12,197 nt of DNA from Chloroflexi bacterium RBG_16_68_14. Lineage in GTDB: Bacteria; Chloroflexota; Dehalococcoidia; DSTF01; RBG-16-68-14. Made by a program: the position numbers and the translations under genes. Below, piece after piece: positions 1 to 6,043 of this stretch; position 1 is the stretch's first letter, and every line of letters begins with the position of its first letter. The DNA lies in contig MGOB01000050.1 in the NCBI GenBank assembly GCA_001796995.1, positions 21,550 to 33,746 of the forward strand. The letters run 5' to 3'. The notes under the pieces were generated by a model that saw only the letters and a program-made list of their open reading frames with translations, did not search any database and was not told the origin of the DNA.

Positions 1-432
1 CTAGATATCGAACAGCACCTGGACCCGGTAGCCGCCGTCCTCCCGCCCGATCTCCAGCAGATGCCGGGTCACCGCCTTCACCCCCACGTTGTGGGCCTGG
101 TGGCGCTCTGGGTCGAACCGCTCGCCCCAGGCGCGGGCGCGCAGCCTCGTCTCCGATAGCTCTTCGACCAGGAAGCGGCGGAAGACCAGGCCCTCCGTGT
201 CGGTGAGGAAGATCAGCTCCAGGAGCCAGTCGATCAGCAGCGCCTCCGGGCTCTCGCCCTCCAGCGCCACCTCCCGCTCTTCGCGCTCCTCGATGCCGTC
301 CAGCTCCAACTGGAGGGCGTACATCCCCTCGGCGGCGTTGGCGAAGGCCTCGGCCAGGGTAGCGCCGCGGGCGATGATGCCCGCCTCTGCCGTGTGCTCC
401 AGGGGCTCGTAGCGGGGCCGCGCTGTGGCCAT
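1..432 (-). CDS. Archease family protein
   Basis: Archease is the small protein that helps the RNA ligase RtcB load its metal/GMP cofactor and turn over. The 143-residue product is full length for the family. It opens with LEHTAEAGI and a glycine, then LAEAFANAAEGMYAL, and it ends with KAVTRHLLEI followed by VLFDI, which matches the archease pattern HTAD-GI ... KAVTYH ... DI. One oddity is Glu16 where the family normally has Asp in HTAD, a position implicated in metal binding; the terminal Asp142 is kept. The stop codon lies at the very edge of the window. The gene starts 15 bases after the lipoprotein gene ends, so it is probably the last visible gene of the run LLM > lipoprotein > archease. 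No clear Shine-Dalgarno precedes its ATG, which suggests translation by coupling. rtcB is not visible here and could lie beyond base 1. Confidence 0.9.
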   Translation of the reverse strand: MATARPRYEPLEHTAEAGIIARGATLAEAFANAAEGMYALQLELDGIEEREEREVALEGESPEALLIDWLLELIFLTDTEGLVFRRFLVEELSETRLRARAWGERFDPERHQAHNVGVKAVTRHLLEIGREDGGYRVQVLFDI

Positions 433-447
433 CGGGCTGCCGCCGTG

Positions 448-1056
448 CTAGGGATGCGCGATGTCGATGACCAGTCGCGGCGGATCGCCAAGCTCGGTCA
501 CGCGGAAGTCCGCCTCGGCGTTGAGGCCGATCACCCAGGTCAGGTCCCCCTCAAAGTCACAGGTCTGGACGGCCTGGACGAGAGACGGGAGGCTTGGGCT
601 AATCTCCTGTGACCCGAAGGTGGGCGTACCCGTCTCGTCATGCCCGGCGGCGGGCGTCATCCTGACCTGGACATAGGCGATTCCGGCCACCTCCGATCCG
701 AATCCGGATCCGCAGTCGATCGGCTGCTGGATGTACTCCACGCGGTAGCTGGGCAGGCCCTCCCGAAACTCGAACACGACACGATCGAACCCCTCGTGGC
801 TCGCCGCACGCACGTCGGCGAGCAGGGGAACGTTCGCGCTTGGCGTCACCTGCTTCTCGACCGGCTCGCGCCCGCCCTGGAAGGGAGCGGGCGTCTCCGT
901 CGCCGCCGGCGGATGGCCGGTGGCGGTGGCGGCCACGGTGGCGCTGGCGGCCGTTGTCGCCGTCGGCGATGGCTGGGCCTCCTCCCCATCACCGCAGGCG
1001 GCGGCTACGAAGAGCCCAGCGGCTAGCGTCAGTGGCAGAGCTAGGATGACGCGCAT
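448..1056 (-). CDS. Lipoprotein with AMIN-like domain
   Basis: This is a predicted exported lipoprotein of 202 residues. The chosen start (ATG at 1056) is preceded by TAGGAGGCGG, a strong ribosome binding site, and opens directly into a signal peptide (MRVILALPLTLAAGLFVAAAC) whose lipobox Cys is residue 21. A longer in-frame start at 1167 would lie inside the upstream gene and bury the signal peptide, so it was rejected. A Ser/Thr/Ala/Pro-rich linker (about residues 22-70) follows. The rest is an AMIN-like domain: DVRAASHEGFDRVVFEF near its start, SYRVEYIQQP, an internal GSGFGSEVAGIAYVQV strand pair, and RLVIDI at the end. This domain type is known from lipoproteins and cell-envelope proteins of Gram-positive-like bacteria and is thought to bind envelope components; the substrate here is unknown. 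It starts 11 bases after the LLM gene stops, so the two are likely cotranscribed. Confidence 0.8.
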   Translation of the reverse strand: MRVILALPLTLAAGLFVAAACGDGEEAQPSPTATTAASATVAATATGHPPAATETPAPFQGGREPVEKQVTPSANVPLLADVRAASHEGFDRVVFEFREGLPSYRVEYIQQPIDCGSGFGSEVAGIAYVQVRMTPAAGHDETGTPTFGSQEISPSLPSLVQAVQTCDFEGDLTWVIGLNAEADFRVTELGDPPRLVIDIAHP

Positions 1057-1067
1057 CGGTCCGCCTC

Positions 1068-1979
1068 CTACTCGAACGCGGCGAGCAGCTCCTGGTAGGC
1101 GCGCATCTGGCCGCCCTCCGTGGAGGAAGGCACCAGCATGGGCGTCTTCACGTCGGCGGCGTACCACGCCTCGACGCCCTCGCGCACCTCGGCGGCGCTG
1201 CCGAAGAGGGTCACGTCGGCCAGCCAGCGGTCGCTCATGAGCGAGGGGATGCGGTCCTGCTCGCCGGCCTGGGCCGCCTGACGGATGGCGGTCATCTCCT
1301 CTTCGTAGCCCGCCTCGATCCAGTAGTTCCGGTAATTGGGCAGCATGGCGTAGCCGGTGAGGACGCGGCGCATGACGGCGGCGGCTGCCGCCTTGTCGTC
1401 GGAGATGCAGGTGGGGATCAGGTTGCCGACGAAGAAGTCATCCCCGCCAGAGGCGGGCTTCTCGGGCGGCAGGTTCGCGAGCGAAGCCGCCATGTGGGAG
1501 CGGGCGCCGTTGGCCCAGACGATGCCGGCGGCGATCTCGCCGGCGAGAGCGACCATGCGGCGGCGCAGCGTGGCCAGCACGATGGGCGGCAGATCCCCCG
1601 CTCGCGACGCCGTCCGCAGTCCTTCCACGAAGCGGCGCATGTCCGCCAGCGGCTTGCCCACCTGGAGGCCAAGCGCCTGGTGCGCCGGGCCGTGGCTGAC
1701 GCCCACGCCGAAGACGAAGCGGCCGCCGCTCACCTCATGGATGAAGGAGGCCGTCTGCGCGTAGTCGTTGACGTGGCGGGTGTAGATGTTGGCGATGGCG
1801 GTGCCGAAGCGGATCTCGCGGGTGTGGAAAGCGAGGGCCAGGCAGAGGCTGAGACCATCGGCGAAGCTGGGGCAGTAGATGCCGGTGAAGCCGCGCCGCT
1901 CGATCTCCTGGGCCAGCTCCAGCGTCGCCTTCCTGCGGCCGGGCACGGCGGCCAGGCTAACGGCCGGTTTCTGGGTCAT
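1068..1979 (-). CDS. LLM-class (luciferase-like) flavin/F420-dependent oxidoreductase
   Basis: The 303-residue product matches the bacterial-luciferase-like TIM-barrel superfamily, whose members oxidise or reduce small organic substrates using FMN or coenzyme F420. Visible family signatures, in order, are ELAQEIERRGFTGIYCPSF near the N-terminus, TREIRFGTAIANIYTRH, the barrel segment SGGRFVFGVGVSHGPAHQ, and VGKPLADMRRFVEGLR. The C-terminal half has the usual TLFGSAAEVREGVEAW followed by PMLVPSST. Cofactor choice (F420 or FMN) and substrate cannot be read from sequence; F420 is the more likely by analogy with actinobacterial and Chloroflexota paralogues. The ATG at 1979 has AACGGAGG about six bases upstream. 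It is the first gene of the run that continues into the AMIN-like lipoprotein and archease. No convincing promoter is visible in the 75-base gap upstream, which instead holds a long GC-rich hairpin. Confidence 0.88.
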   Translation of the reverse strand: MTQKPAVSLAAVPGRRKATLELAQEIERRGFTGIYCPSFADGLSLCLALAFHTREIRFGTAIANIYTRHVNDYAQTASFIHEVSGGRFVFGVGVSHGPAHQALGLQVGKPLADMRRFVEGLRTASRAGDLPPIVLATLRRRMVALAGEIAAGIVWANGARSHMAASLANLPPEKPASGGDDFFVGNLIPTCISDDKAAAAAVMRRVLTGYAMLPNYRNYWIEAGYEEEMTAIRQAAQAGEQDRIPSLMSDRWLADVTLFGSAAEVREGVEAWYAADVKTPMLVPSSTEGGQMRAYQELLAAFE

Positions 1980-2003
1980 GGCGGCCTCCGTTGGCGCACC
2001 AGA

Positions 2004-2033
2004 GGGCCGGGCGCTGTGGCAGGCGCCCGGCCC
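2004..2033 (-). terminator. Perfect 11-bp GC-rich hairpin between thioredoxin-like and LLM genes
   Basis: GGGCCGGGCGC (2004-2014) and GCGCCCGGCCC (2023-2033) form a perfect 11-bp stem with an 8-base loop. It sits downstream of the thioredoxin-like gene and upstream of the LLM gene, both on the minus strand. Placement suggests a terminator for the former. There is no U-rich tail on the minus strand, so it may be Rho-assisted, a pause or mRNA-stability element, or only a partial block between the two genes. Confidence 0.4.
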
Positions 2034-2054
2034 CGATGATGGTCCTCGTGTCGC

Positions 2055-2681
2055 TCAGCTACAATGCTGCTCCAGCAGCTCCCTGATCTCTCGCACGGTG
2101 GCGTCGCGCCAGCCGGCCCAGATGGGGCCGTGCTGGAAGTCGATGTAGGCCTGGATGAGGTTCTGCCGCTCCTCCTGGGGGAGGTCCGGGTTGCGCAGCG
2201 GCGCCGTCAGCTTGAGCAGCTCCGGCATCTGCTCGTTGGTCAGGGCCGGCCGCTCGATCCAGTGGGCGATGTAGCGGTGGTCGCGGGTGTAGAAGACGAA
2301 GGTGGGGATCGACTCGTGCTGGCCCTGCTTGAGGAACTCGGCCATGATGTCCTTGTTCTGGTCGCGGAAGAAGACGCGCAGCTCCATGCCGGCCGCCTCG
2401 GCGATGCGGGCCATCACCGGCAGGCCGCGGAAGACGTCGGGGCACCAGGCCTCGCCCAGGGCCAGGCAGCGGGCCGGCCCGTCCGGCCGCTCGACCAACT
2501 CCCGGAAGGCGCGCGCGTCCTCGTCCGAGACGTGGGTGCCGTCGTAGTTCTCCTGGAAGCGGGCCTGGTTGCGGTCGATGGCCTGCACCCACTCCTGGTA
2601 GGTCAGCCCCTGGGCGAACCGCTCAGGCGTGACCACGCTTCCGTTCGCTTCGCTCAGGACAGGTTTCTTCTGCTGGGCCAT
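2055..2681 (-). CDS. Thioredoxin family protein with a single active-site cysteine (WCPDV)
   Basis: The 208-residue product carries a thioredoxin-like fold in the middle: CLALGEAWCPDVFRGLPVM (residues 72-90) holds the active-site loop, ELRVFFRDQNKDIMAEFL follows, and ESIPTFVFY carries the cis-proline (Pro126). It resembles the thioredoxin-like families in which the loop is WCxDx rather than WCGPC. Only Cys80 is present in the loop, with Val83 where a resolving cysteine would be, so a dithiol oxidoreductase cycle is unlikely; a monothiol or thiol-sensing role is inference. No signal peptide is seen, so it is probably cytoplasmic. The ATG at 2681 has AGGAGAAAAGAG upstream, which fixes the start. 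Residues 8-14 (VLSEANG) are encoded by a repeat-like motif also found in the spacer after the cupredoxin gene. It is divergent from the DUF1461 gene. Confidence 0.8.
   Translation of the reverse strand: MAQQKKPVLSEANGSVVTPERFAQGLTYQEWVQAIDRNQARFQENYDGTHVSDEDARAFRELVERPDGPARCLALGEAWCPDVFRGLPVMARIAEAAGMELRVFFRDQNKDIMAEFLKQGQHESIPTFVFYTRDHRYIAHWIERPALTNEQMPELLKLTAPLRNPDLPQEERQNLIQAYIDFQHGPIWAGWRDATVREIRELLEQHCS
2640..2658 (-). repeat. Interspersed repeat motif inside coding sequence
   Basis: On the minus strand this reads CCTGAGCGAAGCGAACGGA. It matches the CCTGAGC...GCGAAGGG pattern of the palindromic repeats at 6461-6620 and shares AGCGAACGGA with the dnaG 3' end (9541-9550). It encodes part of the poorly conserved N-terminal tail of the thioredoxin-like protein. 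The similarity is seen directly; that it is a genome-wide repeat family is inference from one window. Confidence 0.5.
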
Positions 2682-2717
2682 CTCTTTTCTCCTGCGCTGA
2701 AGGCGTTTTAGGCCCGC

Positions 2718-2747
2718 AGTGTACCAGGCATAGTGCGCCTGCTACAA
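2718..2747 (-). promoter_or_regulatory. Putative promoter for the thioredoxin-like gene
   Basis: On the minus strand, TTGTAG (2747-2742) and TACACT (2723-2718) are separated by 18 bases. Transcription would begin near 2711, about 30 bases before the ATG at 2681. The -10 is good and the -35 weak. Confidence 0.4.
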
Positions 2748-2772
2748 CCCTGATGAGGCGTGCCGCTCGCTC

Positions 2773-2802
2773 TTGACACCGTGTCGCGCCCCTCATTACG
2801 AT
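2773..2802 (+). promoter_or_regulatory. Sigma70-type promoter for the DUF1461 gene
   Basis: A perfect TTGACA (2773-2778) and a TACGAT -10 (2797-2802) are separated by 18 bases. The inferred transcription start (about 2808-2810) lies at or past both upstream ATG choices (2760 and 2808), and so supports the downstream TTG start at 2847. Confidence 0.65.
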
Positions 2803-2846
2803 GGATTATGCCGACGGTGGTGGGGAATGGGGGACGGGAGGAACGC

Positions 2847-3569
2847 TTGGGCTTCGTCCGGCAGATCGCCGCCCTGCTCTTCATCATCGCCCTTCCCATC
2901 GCCCTCATCACCACCAACGTCCGCATCGCGGTGAACGAGCCGCGGCTCTACGAGTACGTTGCCGACCGCTACGATACGCCCGCGACCACCGGCATCGCTC
3001 GCGAGGAGCTCCTGCGCGCCAGCGCCGCGCTGCGGGCCTACTACAACAACGACGAGGAGTCCATCTTCGTCCGCGTGCAGAAGGACGGAGAGCCGATCTC
3101 GCTCTTCAACCCCCGCGAGACGGCTCACCTGCGGGATGTGAAGACGCTCTTCCAGGCCAGCTTCCGGGCGCAGGAGGCGGCGGTCGTCTTCGTGCTGGCG
3201 TACGTGGTGGCGGTGTTCATCTGGGCGCGGGAAGGCAGCCTGCGCACCCTGGCGAGGCAGCTCCTCCTCTCCGGCCTGCTCGGCCTGGCCGTCATCGGCG
3301 TGGTGGGCGCCATCGCCGTCAGTGGGTTTGACCAGTCCTTCGAGCAGTTCCACCTCATCGCCTTCGACAACGACCTCTGGCAGCTTGATCCAGACCGGGA
3401 CCGCCTGATCCAGATGTTCCCGGATCAGTTCTGGCGCGACGTGAGCCTCTGGATCGGCATCGCGACCTTGGCCGAACTGGCGGTGCTGGCCGGGCTGGCC
3501 GCCGCCTACCTGGGGCTGACCCGCCGGACGCCGGTGCCGCTCCTGGTAGGGGACGCCGTCCGGCCGTAG
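2847..3569 (+). CDS. DUF1461 / TIGR01906 family integral membrane protein
   Basis: The 240-residue product fits the TIGR01906 (DUF1461) family of uncharacterised membrane proteins. From the chosen start there is one N-terminal membrane helix (about residues 6-23), a soluble region of about 85 residues with YYNNDEES, and three further helices (about 111-127, 139-160 and 200-223). The segment between helices 3 and 4 carries the family hallmark FHLIAFDNDLWQLDP (about 168-182) followed by LIQMFPDQFW. The frame is open from 2760. The promoter at 2773-2802 and the ribosome binding site GGGAGGA at 2836-2842 favour the TTG at 2847; the ATG at 2808 would need an almost leaderless message. Function is not established for the family. 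It is probably a single-gene transcript, divergent from the thioredoxin-like gene. Confidence 0.82.
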   Translation: MGFVRQIAALLFIIALPIALITTNVRIAVNEPRLYEYVADRYDTPATTGIAREELLRASAALRAYYNNDEESIFVRVQKDGEPISLFNPRETAHLRDVKTLFQASFRAQEAAVVFVLAYVVAVFIWAREGSLRTLARQLLLSGLLGLAVIGVVGAIAVSGFDQSFEQFHLIAFDNDLWQLDPDRDRLIQMFPDQFWRDVSLWIGIATLAELAVLAGLAAAYLGLTRRTPVPLLVGDAVRP

Positions 3570-3655
3570 GGGACGATGTCACGCTCTCGCGTTTTGGGTC
3601 GATAACTGGCCAGGGATTTCGGTTCCCGATCGGTGCGGTGTGCTTGCGGCGCTCG

Positions 3656-3684
3656 TTGCCTGGGCGTGAGCGGCGGATTACAAT
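3656..3684 (+). promoter_or_regulatory. Putative promoter for the acidic lipoprotein gene
   Basis: TTGCCT (3656-3661) and TACAAT (3679-3684) are separated by 17 bases. The expected transcript start near 3691 gives a leader of about 40 bases ahead of the GTG at 3732. It also rules out the long in-frame start at 3633. Confidence 0.5.
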
Positions 3685-3731
3685 CTACCGATTGGAACGT
3701 CTCGGATAACGATGCGCAACGGAGGAACGGC

Positions 3732-4211
3732 GTGAGAAGGATGTCACTCATCTTAAGCGCGGTTGCTATCGGGCTGCTCCTGCTGGGCCTTGCCAGCGCC
3801 TGCGGTGGGGAGGAGGAAGAGGGAGAAGAGCCCACGACGCCCACGGCCACGGTGGAGGGAGGGGTGGCCGGGGCGTCTACCGCCACGGCTGAGGGGGAGG
3901 AAGAAGCTACCAGGGAGGCGGAAGGAGAGGCGGAAGAAGCTACCAGGGAGGCAGAAGAAGAGGCGGAAGCAGAAGCAGAACCGACAGCAGCAGCGCTCGT
4001 CAGCGAGCACTTCTCTCGGGCGCTAGCGGCCCTGGACGCGGGCGACCTGGAAGCGGCCCGCCAGCACCTGCGGGAAGCTCTCAATGCCGCCGACAGACGC
4101 GATCTGGAAGCGGCGCAGGAGCACGCCGAGAAGGCGCTGGACGCCCTTGAGGACGATGACGTAGCGGCGGCGCGCCAGCAGATCGAGGAGGCTCTCGCGG
4201 GCAGTCAGTGA
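3732..4211 (+). CDS. Acidic helical-repeat lipoprotein
   Basis: This is a predicted lipoprotein of 159 residues. The GTG start at 3732 follows GGAGG (3721-3725) by six bases and begins a signal peptide (RRMSLILSAVAIGLLLLGLA) ending in SAC, the lipobox Cys. The mature protein starts with a Glu/Thr/Ala-rich low-complexity stretch containing two copies of an 11-residue unit (EEATREAEGEA and EEATREAEEEA). It ends with about three related helical units of 19-20 residues: LDAGDLEAARQHLREALNA, ADRRDLEAAQEHAEKALDA and LEDDDVAAARQQIEEALAG. These look like short helical hairpins, loosely reminiscent of TPR-type or SmbP-like small periplasmic proteins, but there is no His-rich signature and no family is firmly recognised. 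It has its own promoter and precedes the DsrE/SQR operon by about 235 bases, so a link to that operon is unproven. Confidence 0.72.
   Translation: MRRMSLILSAVAIGLLLLGLASACGGEEEEGEEPTTPTATVEGGVAGASTATAEGEEEATREAEGEAEEATREAEEEAEAEAEPTAAALVSEHFSRALAALDAGDLEAARQHLREALNAADRRDLEAAQEHAEKALDALEDDDVAAARQQIEEALAGSQ
3899..3985 (+). repeat. Coding tandem repeat of Glu-rich units
   Basis: The 20-base string GAAGAAGCTACCAGGGAGGC occurs twice, 39 bases apart, within a run of GAA/GAG/GCA codons. It encodes the duplicated EEATREAE units of the acidic lipoprotein. This is an internal duplication that could vary in copy number between strains. Confidence 0.6.
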
Positions 4212-4432
4212 CAGTGCCTCAGGCCTGGCGCAGTCGGCCGGGTTGACACCCTGGTGCCCGTGGGACGAAATCGAGGGCGAGCGACGGCGTGGCGGACGCT
4301 GAGCCGCTACCGGCGGTTCCCTCGTTCCTACAACATCTGCCGCACGCCCGATGCCCCGTTCGCGCCTCGAAGTTGGGAAATCCTTCATCCCAGGTCAGGC
4401 CATACGGCTCCTCAATTGCTCCTGCCACCCGT

Positions 4433-4449
4433 TATACTGAGTGGGTATG
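4433..4449 (+). promoter_or_regulatory. -10 element directly upstream of the DsrE start codon (leaderless signature)
   Basis: TATACT (4433-4438) lies eight bases before the ATG at 4447. No Shine-Dalgarno-like sequence precedes that ATG and no good -35 is seen 16-18 bases upstream. A -10 at this distance is the standard sign of a leaderless message whose first bases are the start codon. The interpretation is inference. Confidence 0.45.
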
Positions 4450-4800
4450 AACTGCTTGATCATCATCAACGACGCTCCCTACGGCTCAGAGCGGGCGTAC
4501 AATGCCTTGCGTCTGGCAATGACGTTGCAAAGAGAGCACGCGGATACGCTGGCCCGCGTCTTCTTGCTGGGCGACGCCGTGACCTGCGCTTTGCCCAGCC
4601 AATCCACGCCGCAGGGCTACTACAACCTGGAACGGATGGTGCGGGCTATTATCAAGGCAGGCGGCGAGGTCAGGGCCTGTGGAAGCTGCGCCGAGGCGCG
4701 CGGCATCAGCGGGCTGAACCTGATCGATGGCGCTGAAATCAGCACGATGAGTCAGCTAACACAGTGGGTCGTTGAGTCAGACAAAGTGCTTACCTTCTGA
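4447..4800 (+). CDS. DsrE/YchN-like sulfur-carrier family protein
   Basis: The 117-residue cytoplasmic protein matches the DsrE/DsrF-like family, small alpha/beta proteins that carry or transfer persulfide sulfur. Diagnostic pieces are MNCLIIINDAPYGSERAYNA followed by LRLAMTLQ at the N-terminus, ARVFLLGDAVTCAL in the middle, and GGEVRACGSCAEARGI with two cysteines in a CGSC arrangement, the usual place for the reactive cysteine. It ends with STMSQLTQWVVESDKVLTF. The ATG at 4447 matches where family members start; an in-frame GTG six bases earlier is possible but has no ribosome binding site either. It is followed after 68 bases by the SQR-like flavoprotein, which suggests the two share a sulfur substrate. 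An 8-bp inverted repeat (TGAGATCG / CGATCTCA, 4798-4830) spans its stop codon. Confidence 0.88.
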   Translation: MNCLIIINDAPYGSERAYNALRLAMTLQREHADTLARVFLLGDAVTCALPSQSTPQGYYNLERMVRAIIKAGGEVRACGSCAEARGISGLNLIDGAEISTMSQLTQWVVESDKVLTF

Positions 4801-4830
4801 GATCGACCTGACTGAAGGAACCCGATCTCA
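4798..4830 (+). repeat. 8-bp inverted repeat at the dsrE-like stop codon
   Basis: TGAGATCG (4798-4805) and CGATCTCA (4823-4830) are perfect complements with a 17-base loop. The first arm includes the TGA stop. It lies between the DsrE-family and SQR-like genes and has no U tract, so it is more likely a processing, attenuation or stability element than a full terminator; it may also be fortuitous. Confidence 0.3.
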
Positions 4831-4868
4831 AGCCCTTCATCCAGCGCCCCACCGGAGGGAGGCGAATC

Positions 4869-6011
4869 ATGGCTGAGCAGACGATCGTGGTGCTGGGCGG
4901 TGGTGTCGGCGGCGTCGTCGCCGCCAATGAGCTTCACAGTCGGCTGAAGGAGAAGGCCCGCATCGTCCTCATCGAGCGGAGCCTCCGGCAGTCCTTCGCG
5001 CCCTCATATCTGTGGGTGATGACCGGCGACCGCACGCCCAAGGCGATCACCCGGGACATCACCCGGCTACAGCGCAAGGGGATCGAGGTGGTCGCCGGCG
5101 AGGTGCAGCGTATCGACCTGGCCCAGCGCGCCGTCGCTGTCGACGGCCGGGAGATCAGCTACGACTACCTCATCGTCGCGCTGGGCGCGGAGCTGGCGCC
5201 GGACGCGCTGCCCGGCCTGGCCGACGCCCACACCTACTATTCTCTGGCCGGCGCCGAGCGCCTGCACGATGCCCTCGCCACCTTCGAGGGGGGACGGATC
5301 GTCCTCGCTGTGGCAGGCCTCCCCTATAAGTGCCCGGCCGCGCCCTACGAGGGCGCCATGCTCCTGGAGAGCTACTTCCATAGCCACCACCGGCGCCACC
5401 AGATGGAGCTGGCTGTCTACACGCCTGAGCCCCAGCCGATGCCGGTGGGCGGGCCCGTCCTGGGGGAAGCCATTCAGGAGCTGCTGGCCCACAAGGGCAT
5501 CGCCTTCCACCCCCGCAAGCAACTCGCGGCCGTCGAGGGGGCCGAACTGCGCTTCGAGGACGGCTCGAGCGCAGCCTTCGACCTGCTGGTGGCGGTGCCG
5601 CCCCACCGGCCGCCTCCGGTGGTGCGCGACGCCGGCTTGAGCGACGACTCCGGCTGGGTGCCCGTCGACCAGTACACGCTGGAGACGAAGCACGAGGGCG
5701 TCTTCGCCATCGGCGACGTGACGCGCATCGCCCTGACCGACGGCATGTTCCTGCCCAAGGCGGGCGTCTTCGCTCACAGTCAGGCGGAGGTGGCGGCCCG
5801 CAACATCGCCGCCCGCATCCTGGGCTCCGCCAAGCGCGAGCGGTTCGACGGCAGGGGCTACTGCTTCCTTGAGGTGGGCGGCGGCAGCGCCGGCATGGCC
5901 CAGGGCAACTTCTTCGGCCACCCGCGCCACATCGCCATGCGCTCGCCCAGCCCGGTCTGGCACTGGGGCAAGGTGGCCCTCGAGCGCTACTGGCTCTGGA
6001 AGTGGTACTAG
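4869..6011 (+). CDS. SQR-like FAD-dependent oxidoreductase (sulfide:quinone oxidoreductase family)
   Basis: The 380-residue flavoprotein has the two-dinucleotide-fold layout of sulfide:quinone oxidoreductases. The N-terminal FAD motif is VVLGGGVGG (residues 7-15), the mid-protein segment is YDYLIVALGA (98-107), and the second FAD motif GVFAIGDV (277-284) is followed by KAGVFAHSQAEVAARNI. It has only two cysteines, Cys155 in YKCPAAPYE and Cys332 in GYCFLEVG, at positions matching the redox-active pair that SQR uses to take up sulfide sulfur. The C-terminus is rich in Trp/Tyr and basic residues (WHWGKVALERYWLWKWY), as expected for the amphipathic membrane foot that reaches the quinone pool. The likely role is oxidising sulfide or a related thiol and passing electrons to quinone at the inner face of the membrane. 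The ATG at 4869 follows GGAGGGAGG. A DsrE-type sulfur carrier lies upstream and a cupredoxin downstream. A different NADH-type or persulfide substrate is possible. Confidence 0.85.
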   Translation: MAEQTIVVLGGGVGGVVAANELHSRLKEKARIVLIERSLRQSFAPSYLWVMTGDRTPKAITRDITRLQRKGIEVVAGEVQRIDLAQRAVAVDGREISYDYLIVALGAELAPDALPGLADAHTYYSLAGAERLHDALATFEGGRIVLAVAGLPYKCPAAPYEGAMLLESYFHSHHRRHQMELAVYTPEPQPMPVGGPVLGEAIQELLAHKGIAFHPRKQLAAVEGAELRFEDGSSAAFDLLVAVPPHRPPPVVRDAGLSDDSGWVPVDQYTLETKHEGVFAIGDVTRIALTDGMFLPKAGVFAHSQAEVAARNIAARILGSAKRERFDGRGYCFLEVGGGSAGMAQGNFFGHPRHIAMRSPSPVWHWGKVALERYWLWKWY

Positions 6012-6043
6012 GGTAGGGGAGCAGACAGGAAACGGAGCGAGAG

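Noticed and set aside
4243..4271. TTGACA at 4243-4248 as a promoter for the sulfur operon
   Set aside because: Seventeen bases downstream there is only CGAAAT, a poor -10, and it lies about 175 bases from the gene. The TATACT beside the start codon is the better candidate.
4212..4432. Possible small gene or RNA in the 221-base gap before the DsrE gene
   Set aside because: No open frame with a ribosome binding site and no long stem was found; only a short CCGC/GCGG hairpin is visible.
5067..5963. 298-codon minus-strand open frame opposite the SQR-like gene
   Set aside because: It is an antisense shadow; the plus strand carries unmistakable FAD-binding motifs and a strong ribosome binding site.
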